Assembly: GCF_018294505.1 (NCBI RefSeq)
Contig: NC_057809.1
Location: forward strand, 422,428,233 to 422,492,232
From: Triticum aestivum
Taxonomy: Eukaryota; Streptophyta; Magnoliopsida; Poales; Poaceae
Direction of reading: 5' to 3'
Length of the DNA stretch: 64,000 nt
In this document: in pieces, positions 51,329 through 62,406 of the stretch
How the letters are laid out: each line of letters begins with the position of its first letter
How positions within the stretch are numbered: the stretch's first letter is position 1
Translations under genes and position numbers: made by a program
The notes under the pieces: model-generated
Told to the model about the DNA's origin: nothing
What the model saw: the letters and a program-made list of their open reading frames with translations, nothing else
The model's database searches: none

Positions 51329-52260
51329 TGATACGTCTCCAACGTATCTACTTTCCTAACGCTTTTCCTCTTGTTTTGGACTCTAATTTGCATGATTTGA
51401 ATGGAACTAACCATGGACTGACGCAGTTTTCAGCAGAACTACCATGGTGTTGTTTTTGTGCAGAAATAAAAGTTCTCAGAATGGAACGAAACTTTGCGAG
51501 GATTGTTTATATCAATAATAAGAATTTCTGGAGCCAAGACGTGCAAGAGAGGGGCACCTGGGTGGGCACAACCCACCAGGGCACAGCCTCCTCTCCTGGC
51601 GCGCCCAGGTGGGTTGTCCCCACCTGGTGGACCCGCAGACCCTGAAACCGACACAATAAAATCCTATTTTTCCAGAAAAAATTAGGAATAAAGAATTATC
51701 GCAAACCACGAGACGGAGTCGCCGCCACCTCCTGTTCTTCCTTGGGAGGCCAGATCTGGAGTCCGTTTGGGGCTCCGGAGAGGGGGGGTCTTTTTTCTTC
51801 GTCATCACCAACCCTTCTCATCGCCAATTCCATGATGCTCCCCACCGGGAGTGAGTAATTCCTTCGTAGGCTCGCTGGTCGGTGAGGAGTTGGATGAGAT
51901 TCATCATGTAATCGAGTTAGTTTTGTTAGGGCTTGATCCCTAGTATCCGATGTGTTCTTAGATTGATGTTGCTATGACTTTGCCATGCTTAATGCTTGTC
52001 ACCTTGGGCTCGGGTGCCATGATTTCAGATCTGAACCATTTATGTTATCACCATTATATCCATGTTCTAGATCCAATCTTGCAAGTTATAGTCACCTACT
52101 ACGTGTTATGATCCGGCAACCCCGGAGTGACAACAACCGGGCCCACTCCTGGTGATGACCGTAGTTTGAGGAGTTCATGTATTCACTATGTGTCAATTCT
52201 TTGTTCTGGTTCTCTATTAAAAGGAGGCCTTAATATCCCTTAGCTTCCAATATGGACCCC
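51329..52260 (+). mobile_element. W4: truncated W-type LTR
   Basis: It starts TGATACGTCTCCAACG at 51329 after a candidate TSD AGGTA (51324-51328) in the copia RNase H region. It follows the W1 LTR closely up to CCAATATGG, then stops at about 52260 where CACTGGTACACG begins. About 930 of the expected 1,420 bp are present. The GC-rich inverted-repeat module with CCCAGGTGGGTTGTCC is at about 51555-51645, as in W1 (3113-3185). Confidence 0.8.
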
Positions 52261-52990
52261 CACTGGTACACGTCGGTGCTATACAAATGGTATTTAACCC
52301 CTTTCCGCGATGGCGGTAGGAACCGTCGCCTAGTGAGTGTGGGCAATAGGGGGGTCCTTCCCACACGATCCAGAAACCGTAGGGGTTATGCCCTCCTGGC
52401 ACACACGCTCGGCAAAATGAGGTCGTGTGCGACCGGCGAGCACTCAAATACAGAAATATGTACAGTAGTGATCAAAAAAGTACAATTATACATGCGAAAT
52501 CATTTCCGGTCGTAAGTACATTCCGCACAGTCAGTCACCGCTAAACGTTTCCGTTCGTATATACATCCCACACAGTCACTCCAAGGAAAACGTTTGCGCA
52601 AGGTGGCGTAATGCAAACAGTTTTCAAGAGAATATCGTGTGTGATTGTTCATTGATCCAACACGGTTTATTCCTAGAAACTGTGTGTGTTGCCTGAGATC
52701 ATCGCCTGCGGTGTTTTCTCAATAACCGTTTGCAATAGGAAAACCCAATTAGCAAGCTAATTGGCCAATTAGCAGGCTAATTGCCCTATTATTAATAATC
52801 CATTTACTAATCTAATTGACATTCATATTAAGCATATAATATATTCCATTTCCATATTAAGGAAGCATGATTTCATAATTGTAATACATCAGAGTATAAC
52901 ATGATATAGCTTCAGCACTCAGCTACCCCATTACACAACTGCACCAACAGCAAGTTTCACGTGCAACATCTAGAACCTTTTGAAATTAGC
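52261..52990 (+). mobile_element. Probable CACTA transposon end and subterminal region
   Basis: The sequence starts CACTGGTACACGTCGGTGC exactly where W4 similarity stops. It contains a repeated block (TTCCGGTCGTAAGTACATTC / TTCCGTTCGTATATACATCC, each followed by C.CACAGTCA), as expected for subterminal transposase-binding repeats. Inverted CCAATTAGC/GCTAATTGG motifs occur at about 52748-52790. I did not find the matching inverted end in the window, so the element is truncated or its other end is lost. Confidence 0.45.
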
Positions 52991-52991
52991 A

Positions 52992-53353
52992 TCATAGACG
53001 GTACATAGAGAGATGCATCTCATCTGGAAAACTACTGAAGCGAAAGGCGAATATTGAGCCTTCATTCATGTTGAAGGTCTTTGCAACTTTAGGCCAGTGC
53101 CTGTGGATGATTGACCGTCCATCCTTCGACCTCTTCAGGAACACTTCAATATTGAACCGTGGGTGTTGTATGAAAACTTTCCTCGCCTCCTGACCACAGA
53201 GGTAGTTTGAGAGGTAATCATCAGTGAACCCTGAAAACAAGGATGTGCATACATATCTTCTCTATATTGGAAATGGGGCAAAGGAATAAAAAAAGGCAAG
53301 GTATAATACTTTGTACCATCTTGTAAACCTCAGTGCTTCCCATTGTTTCCCTG
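52992..53353 (-). pseudogene. B3 DNA-binding-domain remnant, two exon-like pieces
   Basis: The open stretch 53240-52992 encodes about 80 residues with HWPKVAKTFNMNEGSIFAF, which matches the C-terminal half of plant B3 domains (W..FV....L..GD..VF pattern). It is preceded by a splice-acceptor-like TTTTCAG at about 53241-53247. A short piece at about 53318-53353 (ETMGSTEVYKM) lies between plausible AG and GT sites, but the phases do not join cleanly. The N-terminal half of the domain is missing. It lies inside or beside the CACTA-like element, so transposon capture is likely. I cannot name the gene. Confidence 0.5.
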
Positions 53354-53491
53354 CAACACATATAAGGTAGTTAGTCATCAGGTTAAGTAAGGGTTCGCAT
53401 GCTATCAGTAAAATATGTTGATGAAAAATAAGCACATTGCAGATTCATCAGATTAATTCAAGCCACATGGAAAACCCATTTATCCAAACCC

Positions 53492-54100
53492 AGCATGATT
53501 AAGAACTAGGAAATATAGCACTTGTATATGTTTCTCATGTATTAAGTGCAGCCAAATTCAATTTATTCCTCACATGGTATACAATAACAGAATGCAGCCA
53601 CATCAATTGAACATCACATTGCAGAATTGAACCAAGCAGTTAACTAAACACCACAACAAATGAACCAAACGTTAACTGAGCACCACATTGCACAGTATAA
53701 CATACTCCTAATGGAAGATCAGACAGTTAACCAAACCAAGCATGCTTAATAACTTGGAAATATAGCAATTGTATTTGTTTCTCATGTATTTAGTACAGCC
53801 AAATTCGATTTATTTCGCACATGGTATACAATAACAGAATGCAGCCACAACAATTGAACATCGCATTGCAAAATTGAACCAAGCAGTTAACTAAACAACA
53901 CAACAAATGAACCAAATGTTAACTGAGCACCACATTGCACAATATAACATACTCGCAATAGAAGACCAGATGGTCAACCAAACCAAGTATGCTTAACAAC
54001 TTGGAAATATTACACCCTGGAGAATTGAAAATCACATTTGCAGAATTGAACCAAGCAGTTAACTGGACACCACATTGCACGACATATAGAACATATACAC
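53492..54100. repeat. 247-bp tandem repeat, about 2.3 copies
   Basis: The unit starting AGCATGATTAAGAACTAGG at 53492 recurs at 53739 and partly at 53986. It contains CATGGTATACAATAACAGAA and AATTGAACCAAGCAGTTAAC. The third copy has an internal deletion. AT-rich with no ORF. Confidence 0.85.
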
Positions 54101-54214
54101 TATAGCAGAAAATTGCATGGTAAAAGTAGATAGCACAACTCACTAGAATTTGTTAAGGAAAGGCAGTAGCTAGCAAACCGAACATGGGTCCTTATAGTGA
54201 GCTAATAAGACAAG

Positions 54215-54715
54215 TTACTCCTCACTGTCAGAGATATCGATGACAATTGGCTCCTTGGACATGGAAGAGGGCGAGGCCTCCGCATCGTGGGTGCCCTCGT
54301 TGTAGTGGTGAGTTGCCTGAGCCGCTCTAGGCACCAACTTCCTGGCTCTCGAGATTAGGTAAGCACGTGAACGCTGAGAAAACACCTCGTAGTCTTTGTC
54401 GAAGGCACCGACGGCAGCCTCGAGAAAATACCATGAACTGTCGTTTAAAGCAGCCAACCATGTCATGGCGTCGGCACGCGAGGTGTCAACGGTGGCCTTG
54501 ACGACGAGGTGCTCCTCCAAGATCTGGGGGTCAGCACGAATGGCAGCCATCGCAACCTCATCCGCGCGTGCGGCCGTGATTTGCTTATGCGCTGCCAAAT
54601 GCTCCTTGAGATCCTGGCTATACTGCGTGCACCGTGGCTTAGGCCGGCGCTTATATGGTGGAGGGGTTGGTGATTTGGGTGGAAGGTGTCGCACTCGCGC
54701 CAGCGGTCGGGGCAT
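54215..54715 (-). CDS. Hypothetical 166-residue protein with acidic SUMO-interaction-like C-terminus
   Basis: One open frame starting MPRPLARVRHLPPKS and ending IVIDISDSEE. The N-terminus is Pro/Arg/Lys-rich. The middle is Ala-rich and probably helical (KEHLAAHKQITAARADEVAM and following). The last residues form a hydrophobic stretch followed by acidic and Ser residues, the pattern of a SUMO-interaction motif. GC content is higher than in the flanks. I do not recognise the family. The context (CACTA-like end to the right in minus sense, B3 remnant downstream on the same strand) suggests a transposon-borne or captured gene. The start could lie further upstream, since the frame near 54720 remains plausible. 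Confidence 0.45.
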   Translation of the reverse strand: MPRPLARVRHLPPKSPTPPPYKRRPKPRCTQYSQDLKEHLAAHKQITAARADEVAMAAIRADPQILEEHLVVKATVDTSRADAMTWLAALNDSSWYFLEAAVGAFDKDYEVFSQRSRAYLISRARKLVPRAAQATHHYNEGTHDAEASPSSMSKEPIVIDISDSEE

Positions 54716-54907
54716 GTGTGATGTGGAAGGAGGAGGAGGATGGGGGTCAGGTGTGGATTACCTGCCTGGATAGGCGAGGCCGAGTAGCATGAAAGAGGGT
54801 CGTCGGCAAGGAGGCAGCGCTGCAAGCAAGGAGTGAAGGTTTCAACTTGGAAAGGAAGGTGGAAACAGGGGAAATGTGGCTTTTGGTAAGGGGGAGGGGG
54901 CGAGGAG

Positions 54908-55162
54908 CAGGGGCGAAATTAGGCCTGGGGCAACTAGGGCTATAGCCCCAGGCGTAGCCCATCCAGTAACTATACATCTAATAGCAATTTTTATGATTTT
55001 TAGACTTGTAAAGGCCTAGCCCTAGGCGTGAATCCCACCCCCAGGCCATATACGTACAGGTATCTCAGACCATCTCCACGATTTTGCAAGTAAAAAGGAT
55101 CGCAAAGTGCCCAAATCATCGATCGTCTCGCTCTCGCTCGATCAAAGAAAAAAACCTCGTTA
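54908..55162. mobile_element. Possible hAT-type terminal region
   Basis: It begins CAGGGGCGAAATTAGGCC, resembling the CAGGGGCGGA ends of plant hAT elements. An internal short duplication (TAGGGCTATAGCCCCAGGCG / TAGCCCTAGGCG) is present. No second end or 8-bp TSD was found. Confidence 0.3.
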
Positions 55163-55447
55163 AGACTAGCCACAATGGGTAGTAACATAGACTAGTAACA
55201 TTCCCATGTTACTAGTCTATGTTACTACCTCTATAGTGGGGAGTAACATATGTGTGGTAACATGGAACACTTCATTTATTAAGCTATAGACACATCTTGC
55301 CTTGATATGTGTGATGTTACTCATACTAGTAGTAACTAGCTATGTTACCACTTTCATCTCTTTCTTCATTTATTGCATGACACATCATCTATTTAACCTA
55401 TATATGTGTGATGTTACTACCTATGTGTCTCCTACTATGGGTAGTCT
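55163..55447. mobile_element. MITE, about 285 bp
   Basis: Ends AGACTAGCCACAATGGGTAG and, in reverse complement, AGACTACCCATAGTAGG form imperfect terminal inverted repeats. The first 75 bp also fold back on themselves (TAGTAACATAGACTAGTAAC / GTTACTAGTCTATGTTACTA). The motif GTGATGTTACT recurs inside. Class unclear; no TSD could be fixed. Confidence 0.7.
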
Positions 55448-56149
55448 AACAAGCTGCGCCGCCCTCGTCAAATCCCTAGGACAGACCAGGACTTGCGTCC
55501 AGGCGGCTGGCACTCTCGCCTCAAGCAGCCGCTTCACCCTCCTCTTATGCTCCAATCCTTCAACTCCTACTCATTGCAGATCAGAAGTGTGTGCACAATC
55601 AGCCAGACATGTAATTTCTAGTTTGTATCATCTAATTTATGTGTTCCTAGTTCCTTTGTATCAGCTGAAGTCAATTAGTTGATGATGATAAAATGTATTA
55701 CTTTAGTCAATTTTGTTTTGTTGTTAACAGGAAAAGAATAGAAATCCAAGATGAGGACCCATACAATTAAATCTTTATTTCAAATAACATCCAACCAGAA
55801 TGCATTCGACAATACCAGCACCAAGGAATCAACTACATAATCAGTACGAGTTGGAGCTAGTAATGGACAAGAAAATTAACCATGTGTCTACCTAGTGCGC
55901 TTCGTGATAATGGTATATTATGTTTTTATTTTCAAATTTATGCAATTGACTTAGTCTATGTCTTGTGTCTTGATTTTTAATACTGAATTTTTTCCTTCTA
56001 CTATTGCTGATGAAGAAATGATGGGTTCACATGAAGCAAGTTTTCGTTAATAAGGTACCAACTTTTGCAATGACACACTATGTTAAATGGGTTATTACAT
56101 TCTTTTCTTTCATTGAATTTCTTCTCGTGCTAAACACAAAGTATATATT
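55448..56149. other. Unassigned stretch
   Basis: No convincing gene. ORFs are at most 126 codons and cross the MITE. It may be the interior of the putative hAT element starting at 54908. Confidence 0.35.
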
Positions 56150-57257
56150 GTGAATCTGACATGCATTGGTATGTGTGGTATTGTGATGCCTCCGATTCAA
56201 TCGTACACTAATCATACACGCAAACATGTACGATCAAGATCAGGGACTCACAAGAAGATATCACAACACAACTCTACAAATAAAATAAGTCATACAAGCA
56301 TCATATTACAAGCTAGGGGCCTCGAGGGCTCGAATACAAGAGCTCGATCATAGATGAGTCATCAGAAGCAACAATATCTGAGTACAGACATAAGTTAAAC
56401 AAGTTTGCCTTAAGAAGGCTAGCACAAACTGGGATACAGATCGAAAGAGGCGTAGGCCTCCTGCCTGGTATCCTCCTAAACTACTCCTGGTCGTCGTCAG
56501 CGGCCTGCACGTAGTAGTAGGCACCTCCAGAGTAGTAGGAGTCATCGTCAACGGTGGCGTCTGGCTCCTGGGCTCCATCATCTGGTCGCAGCAATCGGGT
56601 ATAGGAAAGGGGGGAAAGGGGGAGCAAAGCAACCGTGAGTACTCATCCAAAGTACTCGCAAGCAAGGAGCTACACTACATATGTATGTATTGGTATCAAA
56701 TGGAAAAGGGGTAACATATGTGGACTGAACTGCAGAATGCCGGAATAAGAGGGGGATAGCTAGTCCTATCGAAGACTACGCTTCTGGTAACCTCCATCTT
56801 GCAGCAGAAGAGGAGAGTAGATGGTAAGTTCACCAAGTAACATCTCATAGCATAATCCTAACCGATGATCCTCCCCTCGTCGCCCTGTGAGAGAGCGATC
56901 ACCGGTTGTATCTGGCACTTGGAAGGGTGTATTTTATTAAGTATCTGGTTCTAGTTGTCATAAGGTCAAGGTACAACTCCAAGTCGTCCTGTTACCAAAG
57001 ATCACGGCTATTCGAATAGATTAACTTCCCTGCAGGGGTGCACCACATTTCCAAACACGCTTGATCCCGTTTGTCCGGACACACTTTCCTGGGTCATGCC
57101 CGGCCTCGGAAGATGAACACATCGCAGCCCTACCTAGGCACAACAGAGAGGTCAGCACGCCGGTCTAAATCCTATGGCGCAGGGGTCTGGGCCCATCGCC
57201 CATTGCACACCTGCACGTTGCGAGGGTGGCTGGAGAGCAGACCTAGCAACCTCCATT
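56150..57257 (-). mobile_element. LTR-retrotransposon fragment of unassigned family
   Basis: The text (for example GAGTACTCATCCAAAGTACT and GGACTGAACTGCAGAATGCC) is of a kind I know as highly repeated in Triticeae genomes, probably LTR or LARD sequence. The minus orientation is a guess from remembered copies. It has no coding potential and is ended by the CACTA terminus at 57258. Confidence 0.45.
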
Positions 57258-57490
57258 CACTACAAAAAAAAAGACACATCCGTGACATTTTGGGCCGAAC
57301 GAATTTTTTTTGTCATACATATGACACTTCTATGACGATAATTGTGACAAAACCCGGTATCATCATAGATGTGGTGGGCTCCTACTTCTATGACAAAAAA
57401 TCATGACAGAAAATGGGCTTTTCGTCCTGGGCGGGCCGGAGACGCAGCTGCATGACATTCTTTGGGCCGTCCATGACGGAAAAAACCGTG
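57258..57490. repeat. CACTA subterminal TGACA motif cluster
   Basis: TGACA/TGTCA-centred motifs recur in both orientations, for example GTGACATT, TGTCATACATATGACA, CTATGACGATAATTGTGACA, TATGACAAAAAATCATGACA, CATGACATTC and CCATGACGG. They are the likely binding sites of the transposase or its accessory protein. Confidence 0.6.
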
Positions 57491-57768
57491 GTAGAAGCAA
57501 GGGCGAGGAAAATTTCAGGGAGTTCCCAGTTACGGTGGGAGGTCGGGGGCCGAGCGATGCGCGTTTCTCTCGTACACGTACGTGCATGTGTGCGAGGCGT
57601 TGGCTCTAACTGAACCCGAGCGAGGCGTTGGGCTCTAACTGAACCCGAGCGATTGCACTCCAGGCTACACATTACTGAACCCGAGCGATCGATCGATGGT
57701 GTTAACTGAACCCGATCGAGCGATTCCTTCGCTACTGCTGCTAACTGAAACTGATCGATGCTGCCTCT

Positions 57769-58530
57769 GGATGAACAGTGAGCGTTGTGGGGGGGTTTGG
57801 ATGAACAGTTCCCGGTGGGGGTGGATGAACAAGACCCCGTGGTGTTGCCTCTGGATGAACAGGACCCCGATCGATTGAGCCGGTTGGGGCTGGATGAACA
57901 GGACCCCGTGGAGGGCTGGATGAACAGGACCACCCCGTGGAGGGCAGGATGAACAGTAGCCCATGGAGGGGTGGTTGAACAGGAGCCTGTGGAGAGGGTT
58001 GGTTGAACAGTAGCCGGTGGAGTAGCGCGCGGTGGAGGCTGGATGAACAGGAGCCTGTGGATGAACAGTCGCAGGTGGAGGCTGGAGGAGGTCGACGGTG
58101 GATGAAAAGTAGCTCGTGGAGGCTGGAGGGGGTCGACGGTGGAGATGAACAATATCCCGTGGAGTCCCGTTTTGCGGTACGCCACACCCCTCCCGATGAA
58201 CAGGACCCCCGTTTCGACCGTAGCACTCCAACACAAGTCCGTTTCCTCCGTTTTGCGGTACGCCACACCCCTCCCGATCAACAGGACCCCCATTTCGACT
58301 GTAGGAGGTCCGTTTCCTCCGTTTTGCGGTACGCCACACCCCTCCCGATGAACAGGATCCCGTTTCAAACGTGGCCGGTCGAACACATGGCCGTTTCCTC
58401 CGTTCTGTGGTATGCCAGGCCTCGTTTCCATTGCATGTTCTGTCCAAGCCCTCTCGATGAACATGACGCATTATGTTGCCTCCCCATGAACACGACGCAT
58501 TCCGTTGCCTCCCCATGAACACGACCACGA
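57769..58530. repeat. GATGAACAG minisatellite, about 19 degenerate units
   Basis: Core unit GGATGAACAGGACCCCGTGG with 20-45 bp spacing. The last units change to ATGAACACGACGCATT. A longer secondary unit (CGTTTTGCGGTACGCCACAC) occurs three times at about 58167-58340. The array has few stops in several frames, which produces long but meaningless ORFs on both strands. Confidence 0.8.
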
Positions 58531-58789
58531 CGCTGTTTCTCCGTTCCGACCCAGCCATGTACAGGAGCCCTGGCCGTACGTATGCGTGAGTAGGCGTTCG
58601 AGACCCCGCCCATATGTACACATACGTGGCCGTATTTTCTTTCTTGCACCCTGGCCGCCTCTACTACGACACGTGCGCGCCTCTACATCGACCGGTATAT
58701 ATGTACGTACACGTTCGCGACCAGAATGACAACGCTACGTACGCTTCGACCAGGTGGGTCCCGACTGTCAGGCACTTCCTTGCGTGCGA

Positions 58790-61330
58790 AGATGTAGCTG
58801 GTGGGTCCCAGCAGTCAGGGGGCGAAATATGGTGGCCCGTTTGGTGGGTCCTGCTGTCAGGTGAAGGAATAATTATTTTGCACATAATAAGGAGGCACTT
58901 CCTTGCTGCGGCCGTGGACCCAGCTGTCAGCCTCTCCACGTACAGTCCACGTCCGATGGAAGCCGTTCCTTGACCACATTGACCACGCCGCGCCGAGAGC
59001 ACCAGGGCGGTGGACGACGGCGAGGCCTAGGAAGGGGACGACGCAGAGCCGGGGAAGATGCGGTAGTGGATGCCCACGCGTAGAGGAGTACGAGGGTTCA
59101 CTGGTTCGCTGCGGTGTGAGGCTGCCGTCGCCGCAGAATAACAGGGGGTGTGGGTGAGTAGAGGGATGGCCTGGCCAGCGGTGGGAGTACTAGGGGGCGG
59201 TGAGGCCTCCGCCGCATCGCAGCCGGCCACAGGAGGCAGGAGCACGAGGCACGACCAGCGCTGGTTTGGGCGGCTGGAGCAAGAAGACCAGAGGTTGAAG
59301 AAGCACTGCGGCCGTTGGATGGACATCGTACGGTCACTGGAGCTAGAATCATGCATATTGACTAAGTTGACAAAGCCCTCCGTCCCCGTTAACTTAGTAG
59401 GCCCACAAGTCAGCCTGCCACTATACTGGGTCCAGCTAACAGGGGGAGTATTCATTTTTTTGTGCGTAATAAGGAGGCACTTCCTTGCGTGCGAAGATAT
59501 AGCTGGTGGGTCTGAGCTGTCAGTGGCGGTAAAGTTTTTTTCACGAAATACAGAGGCCCTTTCGATGGGCCCCTGATGTCAGGTGGAGGAATCATTATTT
59601 TGCGCGTAATAAGGAGGCATTTCCTTGCGTGCGGCCATGGACCCAGCTGTCGGCCTCTCCATGTAAAGTCCACTTCAGATGCATGTTGGTCATTAACCAC
59701 GTTGACCAGGCCGCGCTGAGAGCACCAGGGCGGTGGACGACGACGAGGCCTAGGAAGGGAACGACACGGAGGCAGGGAAGACTCGGCGGTTGTTTCCCAC
59801 ACGGAGGGGAGTACGACTATATGAGGGTTTATTGGTTCGCCTGCCGTCGCCGGAGAATAACAGCAGGTGCGGGTGAGTAGAGGGATGGCTAGGCCAGCAA
59901 TGGGAGTACGGTGGGGCGGTGAGGCCTGCGCTGCAGCAGAGCCGGCCGCAGGGAGGAGGGAGCAGGCAGTCCCGCCGGCGCCTGTTTGAGCGGCTGGAGC
60001 AGGAAGAGCAGAGATTGGAGAAGCACGACGGCCGTTGGATGGCCATCCAACAGTCACTGCTTGTGTGTCAACCTTTTTTTAGGAAAGCCTCAAATCTGTG
60101 GAAAACAGCATACATCCCATCTGCCATTATTTCTAATAATTTACAGCCCATTTGCTAATTATTAAGGTTTTTTGGAGCCCATATTCTTTTTGTTAGCATT
60201 ACAGCCCATATTGTGGCCACGATTAAAAAATTATACAAAATTTCACATATTTCGGTGCGGTCCGAACTGTTTTTAATCCCGAAATTTCAACTCACATTCA
60301 AACTGATTTTAAAAATAAATGTATAATATAAAATCCAACAAATTCTCCACGCATAAAAATTAATGTAATTTCAAATCTCGAAATGAAAAAAAGATGTTTG
60401 AAACTAATTGCCGGTTTGATGTGTTTTAAAAATGTACAACCCATTTCTCATTACTGATGGGCCATTTTCTCGGCCAGCCGAATGAAAGCTCTCCTCGTCT
60501 TGAAAGATTTGCAGCCCAACAGGCCTGACAAAGCGACTTACTTGGCAAATCACAAAAAAACTGGGCTGTGGCGTGGACCCAGCTGTCAGCCTCTCCACGT
60601 ACAGTACTCTTCCGATGGAATGTCGTTGACCACGTTGACCACGCCGCGCCGAGAGCACCAAGGCGGTGGACGAGGGCGAGGCCTAGGAAGGGGACGATGC
60701 GGAGCCGGCGAAGACGCGGCAGTGGATGCCCACGCGGAGAGGAGTACGAGGGATCACTGGTTCGGCTGCGTGTGAGGCTGCCGTCGCCGCAGGGCCTGGC
60801 TAGCGGTGGGAGTAGTAGGGGGCGATGAGGCCTCATCGGCAGCACAGCCGGCCACTGGAAGCAGGAGCAGGCGGTCTCCCCAGCACTGGTTTGGGCAGCT
60901 GATGCAAGAAGAGCAGCGATTGAAGAAGCAGCAGGACCGTTCGATTCAAATCCAACGGTTACTGCTGCTAGAATCGTTTGTTGACTAAGTTGACAAGCCC
61001 TGCGTACGCGTCAACTTAGTAGGCCCACAGGTCAGCCTCCCAACCGGTGCGCCCCAGATGTCAGTGGGAGGAATCATTTTTTTCACGTAATAAGGAGGCA
61101 GTTGATTGCGTGCGGCCAGGCCAGCGGAGGGAGTAGGGTGGGCCGGGGAAGCCTGCGCGGCATCACAGCGGGCCACAAGAGGAGGGAGCAGGCAGTCCCG
61201 CCGATGCTAGTTTAGGCGGCTGGAGCAGGAAGATGAGAGATTGAAGAAGCACGTCGGCCATTGGATGGACATCCAACACTAACTGCTGCTAGAATCGTGT
61301 GTTCACTGACAAAGCCTTGCGTAAACAAGT
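58790..61330. repeat. 450-550-bp repeat blocks in CACTA interior, three full and one partial
   Basis: Blocks start with GACCCAGCTGTCAGCCTCTC or a variant at about 58917, 59639 and 60578. They run through GAGAGCACCAGGGCGGTGGA and CGGCTGGAGCA(A/G)GAAGA to CGGCCGTTGGATGGACATC. A fourth partial block is at about 61110-61290. Between them, AAT(A/T)ATTATTTTGC.C(A/G)TAATAAGGAGGCA segments recur. Confidence 0.75.
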
Positions 61331-61830
61331 CAGCCTCAAAATCTGTGGCGTGTATAGCCCATTTGCTATTATTTTTATAATTTTTACTCATTTTCTAATT
61401 CATATGGAATTTATTGCAGCCCGTTTTCCATTTTTAGAATTGCTGGCCATTTTCTGGTCAGTACCAGGGTCAAAAAATTAACTAAATATGTGGGAAATTT
61501 TGAAAATTCGCAAATTTTTGCTGGGGAACGAAATATTCTTAATCCAAAAATTAATAGCCATACTAAAACAAATTTAAAAATAAATTAGTACTATGTCATG
61601 TTAAATCCAATGAAATACGTATAAGATATCAGTGAAGAACAAAAACAAAAAAAGAAACTTATATCCCATTTGCTATAATTTTTTTGGAATTTTCAACCCC
61701 TTTTGATATTACTTTTAACAGACATTGACCATACTCTTAAGCCAGGCCGGAATGCATCCCTCCTCGTCTTGAAAGATTTGCAGCCCAGTAATTCGGAGAA
61801 AACAAATAGGCCTAGCTTGGGTATTCTTCA
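60080..61830. repeat. AT-rich duplicated segments in CACTA interior
   Basis: Two related AT-rich stretches, about 60080-60540 and 61335-61830. Both contain AGCCCATTTGCTA and both close with CTCGTCTTGAAAGATTTGCA. They alternate with the GC-rich blocks, so the real unit of duplication may be block plus spacer. A TTTA tetranucleotide run lies at 61886-61915, just outside. Confidence 0.65.
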
Positions 61831-62208
61831 AAAAGAAATATTGGGCTACCTATTTTCCCAAAGAACTGGTGCATGAGCATTTAGCTTTATTTATTTATTT
61901 ATTTACTTATTTATGTTTAGGGGACCATGAGCATGTACCTGGGCCGGATTCATGTGAGAGCCTCCCTTCCAGTTAATTATGGGCTTCTCTATTGGGCCTT
62001 CATCAGTGGGCTGCATGTTATCAACAAGTGGAAAATGTGTTCCAAGTTTCAAAAAAAATGTGTTCCGTACGATAAATAGTATGCGCTACGTACGGTATGG
62101 GGCACTAAAGGATCAAACCGTGCAACGACTTCCAAAACATTGTGGTTGTCGTTCTAACAACACATTTATTCAACCAACAGACGAAATATACTACTGATTG
62201 TACATTGA

Positions 62209-62228
62209 AAACAACAACAACAACAACC
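62209..62228. repeat. (AAC)n microsatellite
   Basis: Six to seven AAC units, about 180 bp beyond the stop codon of the F-box gene and possibly in its 3' UTR. Confidence 0.8.
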
Positions 62229-62406
62229 CGGGTTGGGGGTGCAACAGAAGCAGTAAGCAGGCCAGAAGAGTGAAGACGCAGCTCGCTCTTCCAAACCAAA
62301 CATCAGCCATCATTACAAAAGGGCTACCAAAAAAGAACAAGTGTATGCATCAAACTAAATAAAGATCCTACTACACCAAGTGTACGCATCTAACTAACTG
62401 GCTCAG

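Larger units (their letters stand above)
57258..62150 (+). mobile_element. CACTA transposon (one end and internal repeats)
   Basis: It starts CACTACAAAAAAAAAGAC. The first 230 bp hold about nine TATGACA/TGTCATA-type motifs, the subterminal pattern of Triticeae CACTA elements. A minisatellite (57769-58530) and several copies of a 450-550-bp block follow. No transposase ORF is seen, so it is non-autonomous. The opposite TTGTAGTG end was not found before the F-box gene, so the right boundary at about 62150 is only where repeat-like sequence fades. Confidence 0.6.

Noticed and set aside
57388..58621. 358- and 318-codon minus-strand ORFs and a 171-codon plus-strand ORF
   Set aside because: They run through the GATGAACAG minisatellite and translate as repeated low-complexity peptides in several frames at once.
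59027..60845. ORFs of 100-201 codons on both strands in the CACTA interior
   Set aside because: They recur with each repeat block, overlap in opposite strands and show no known domain.
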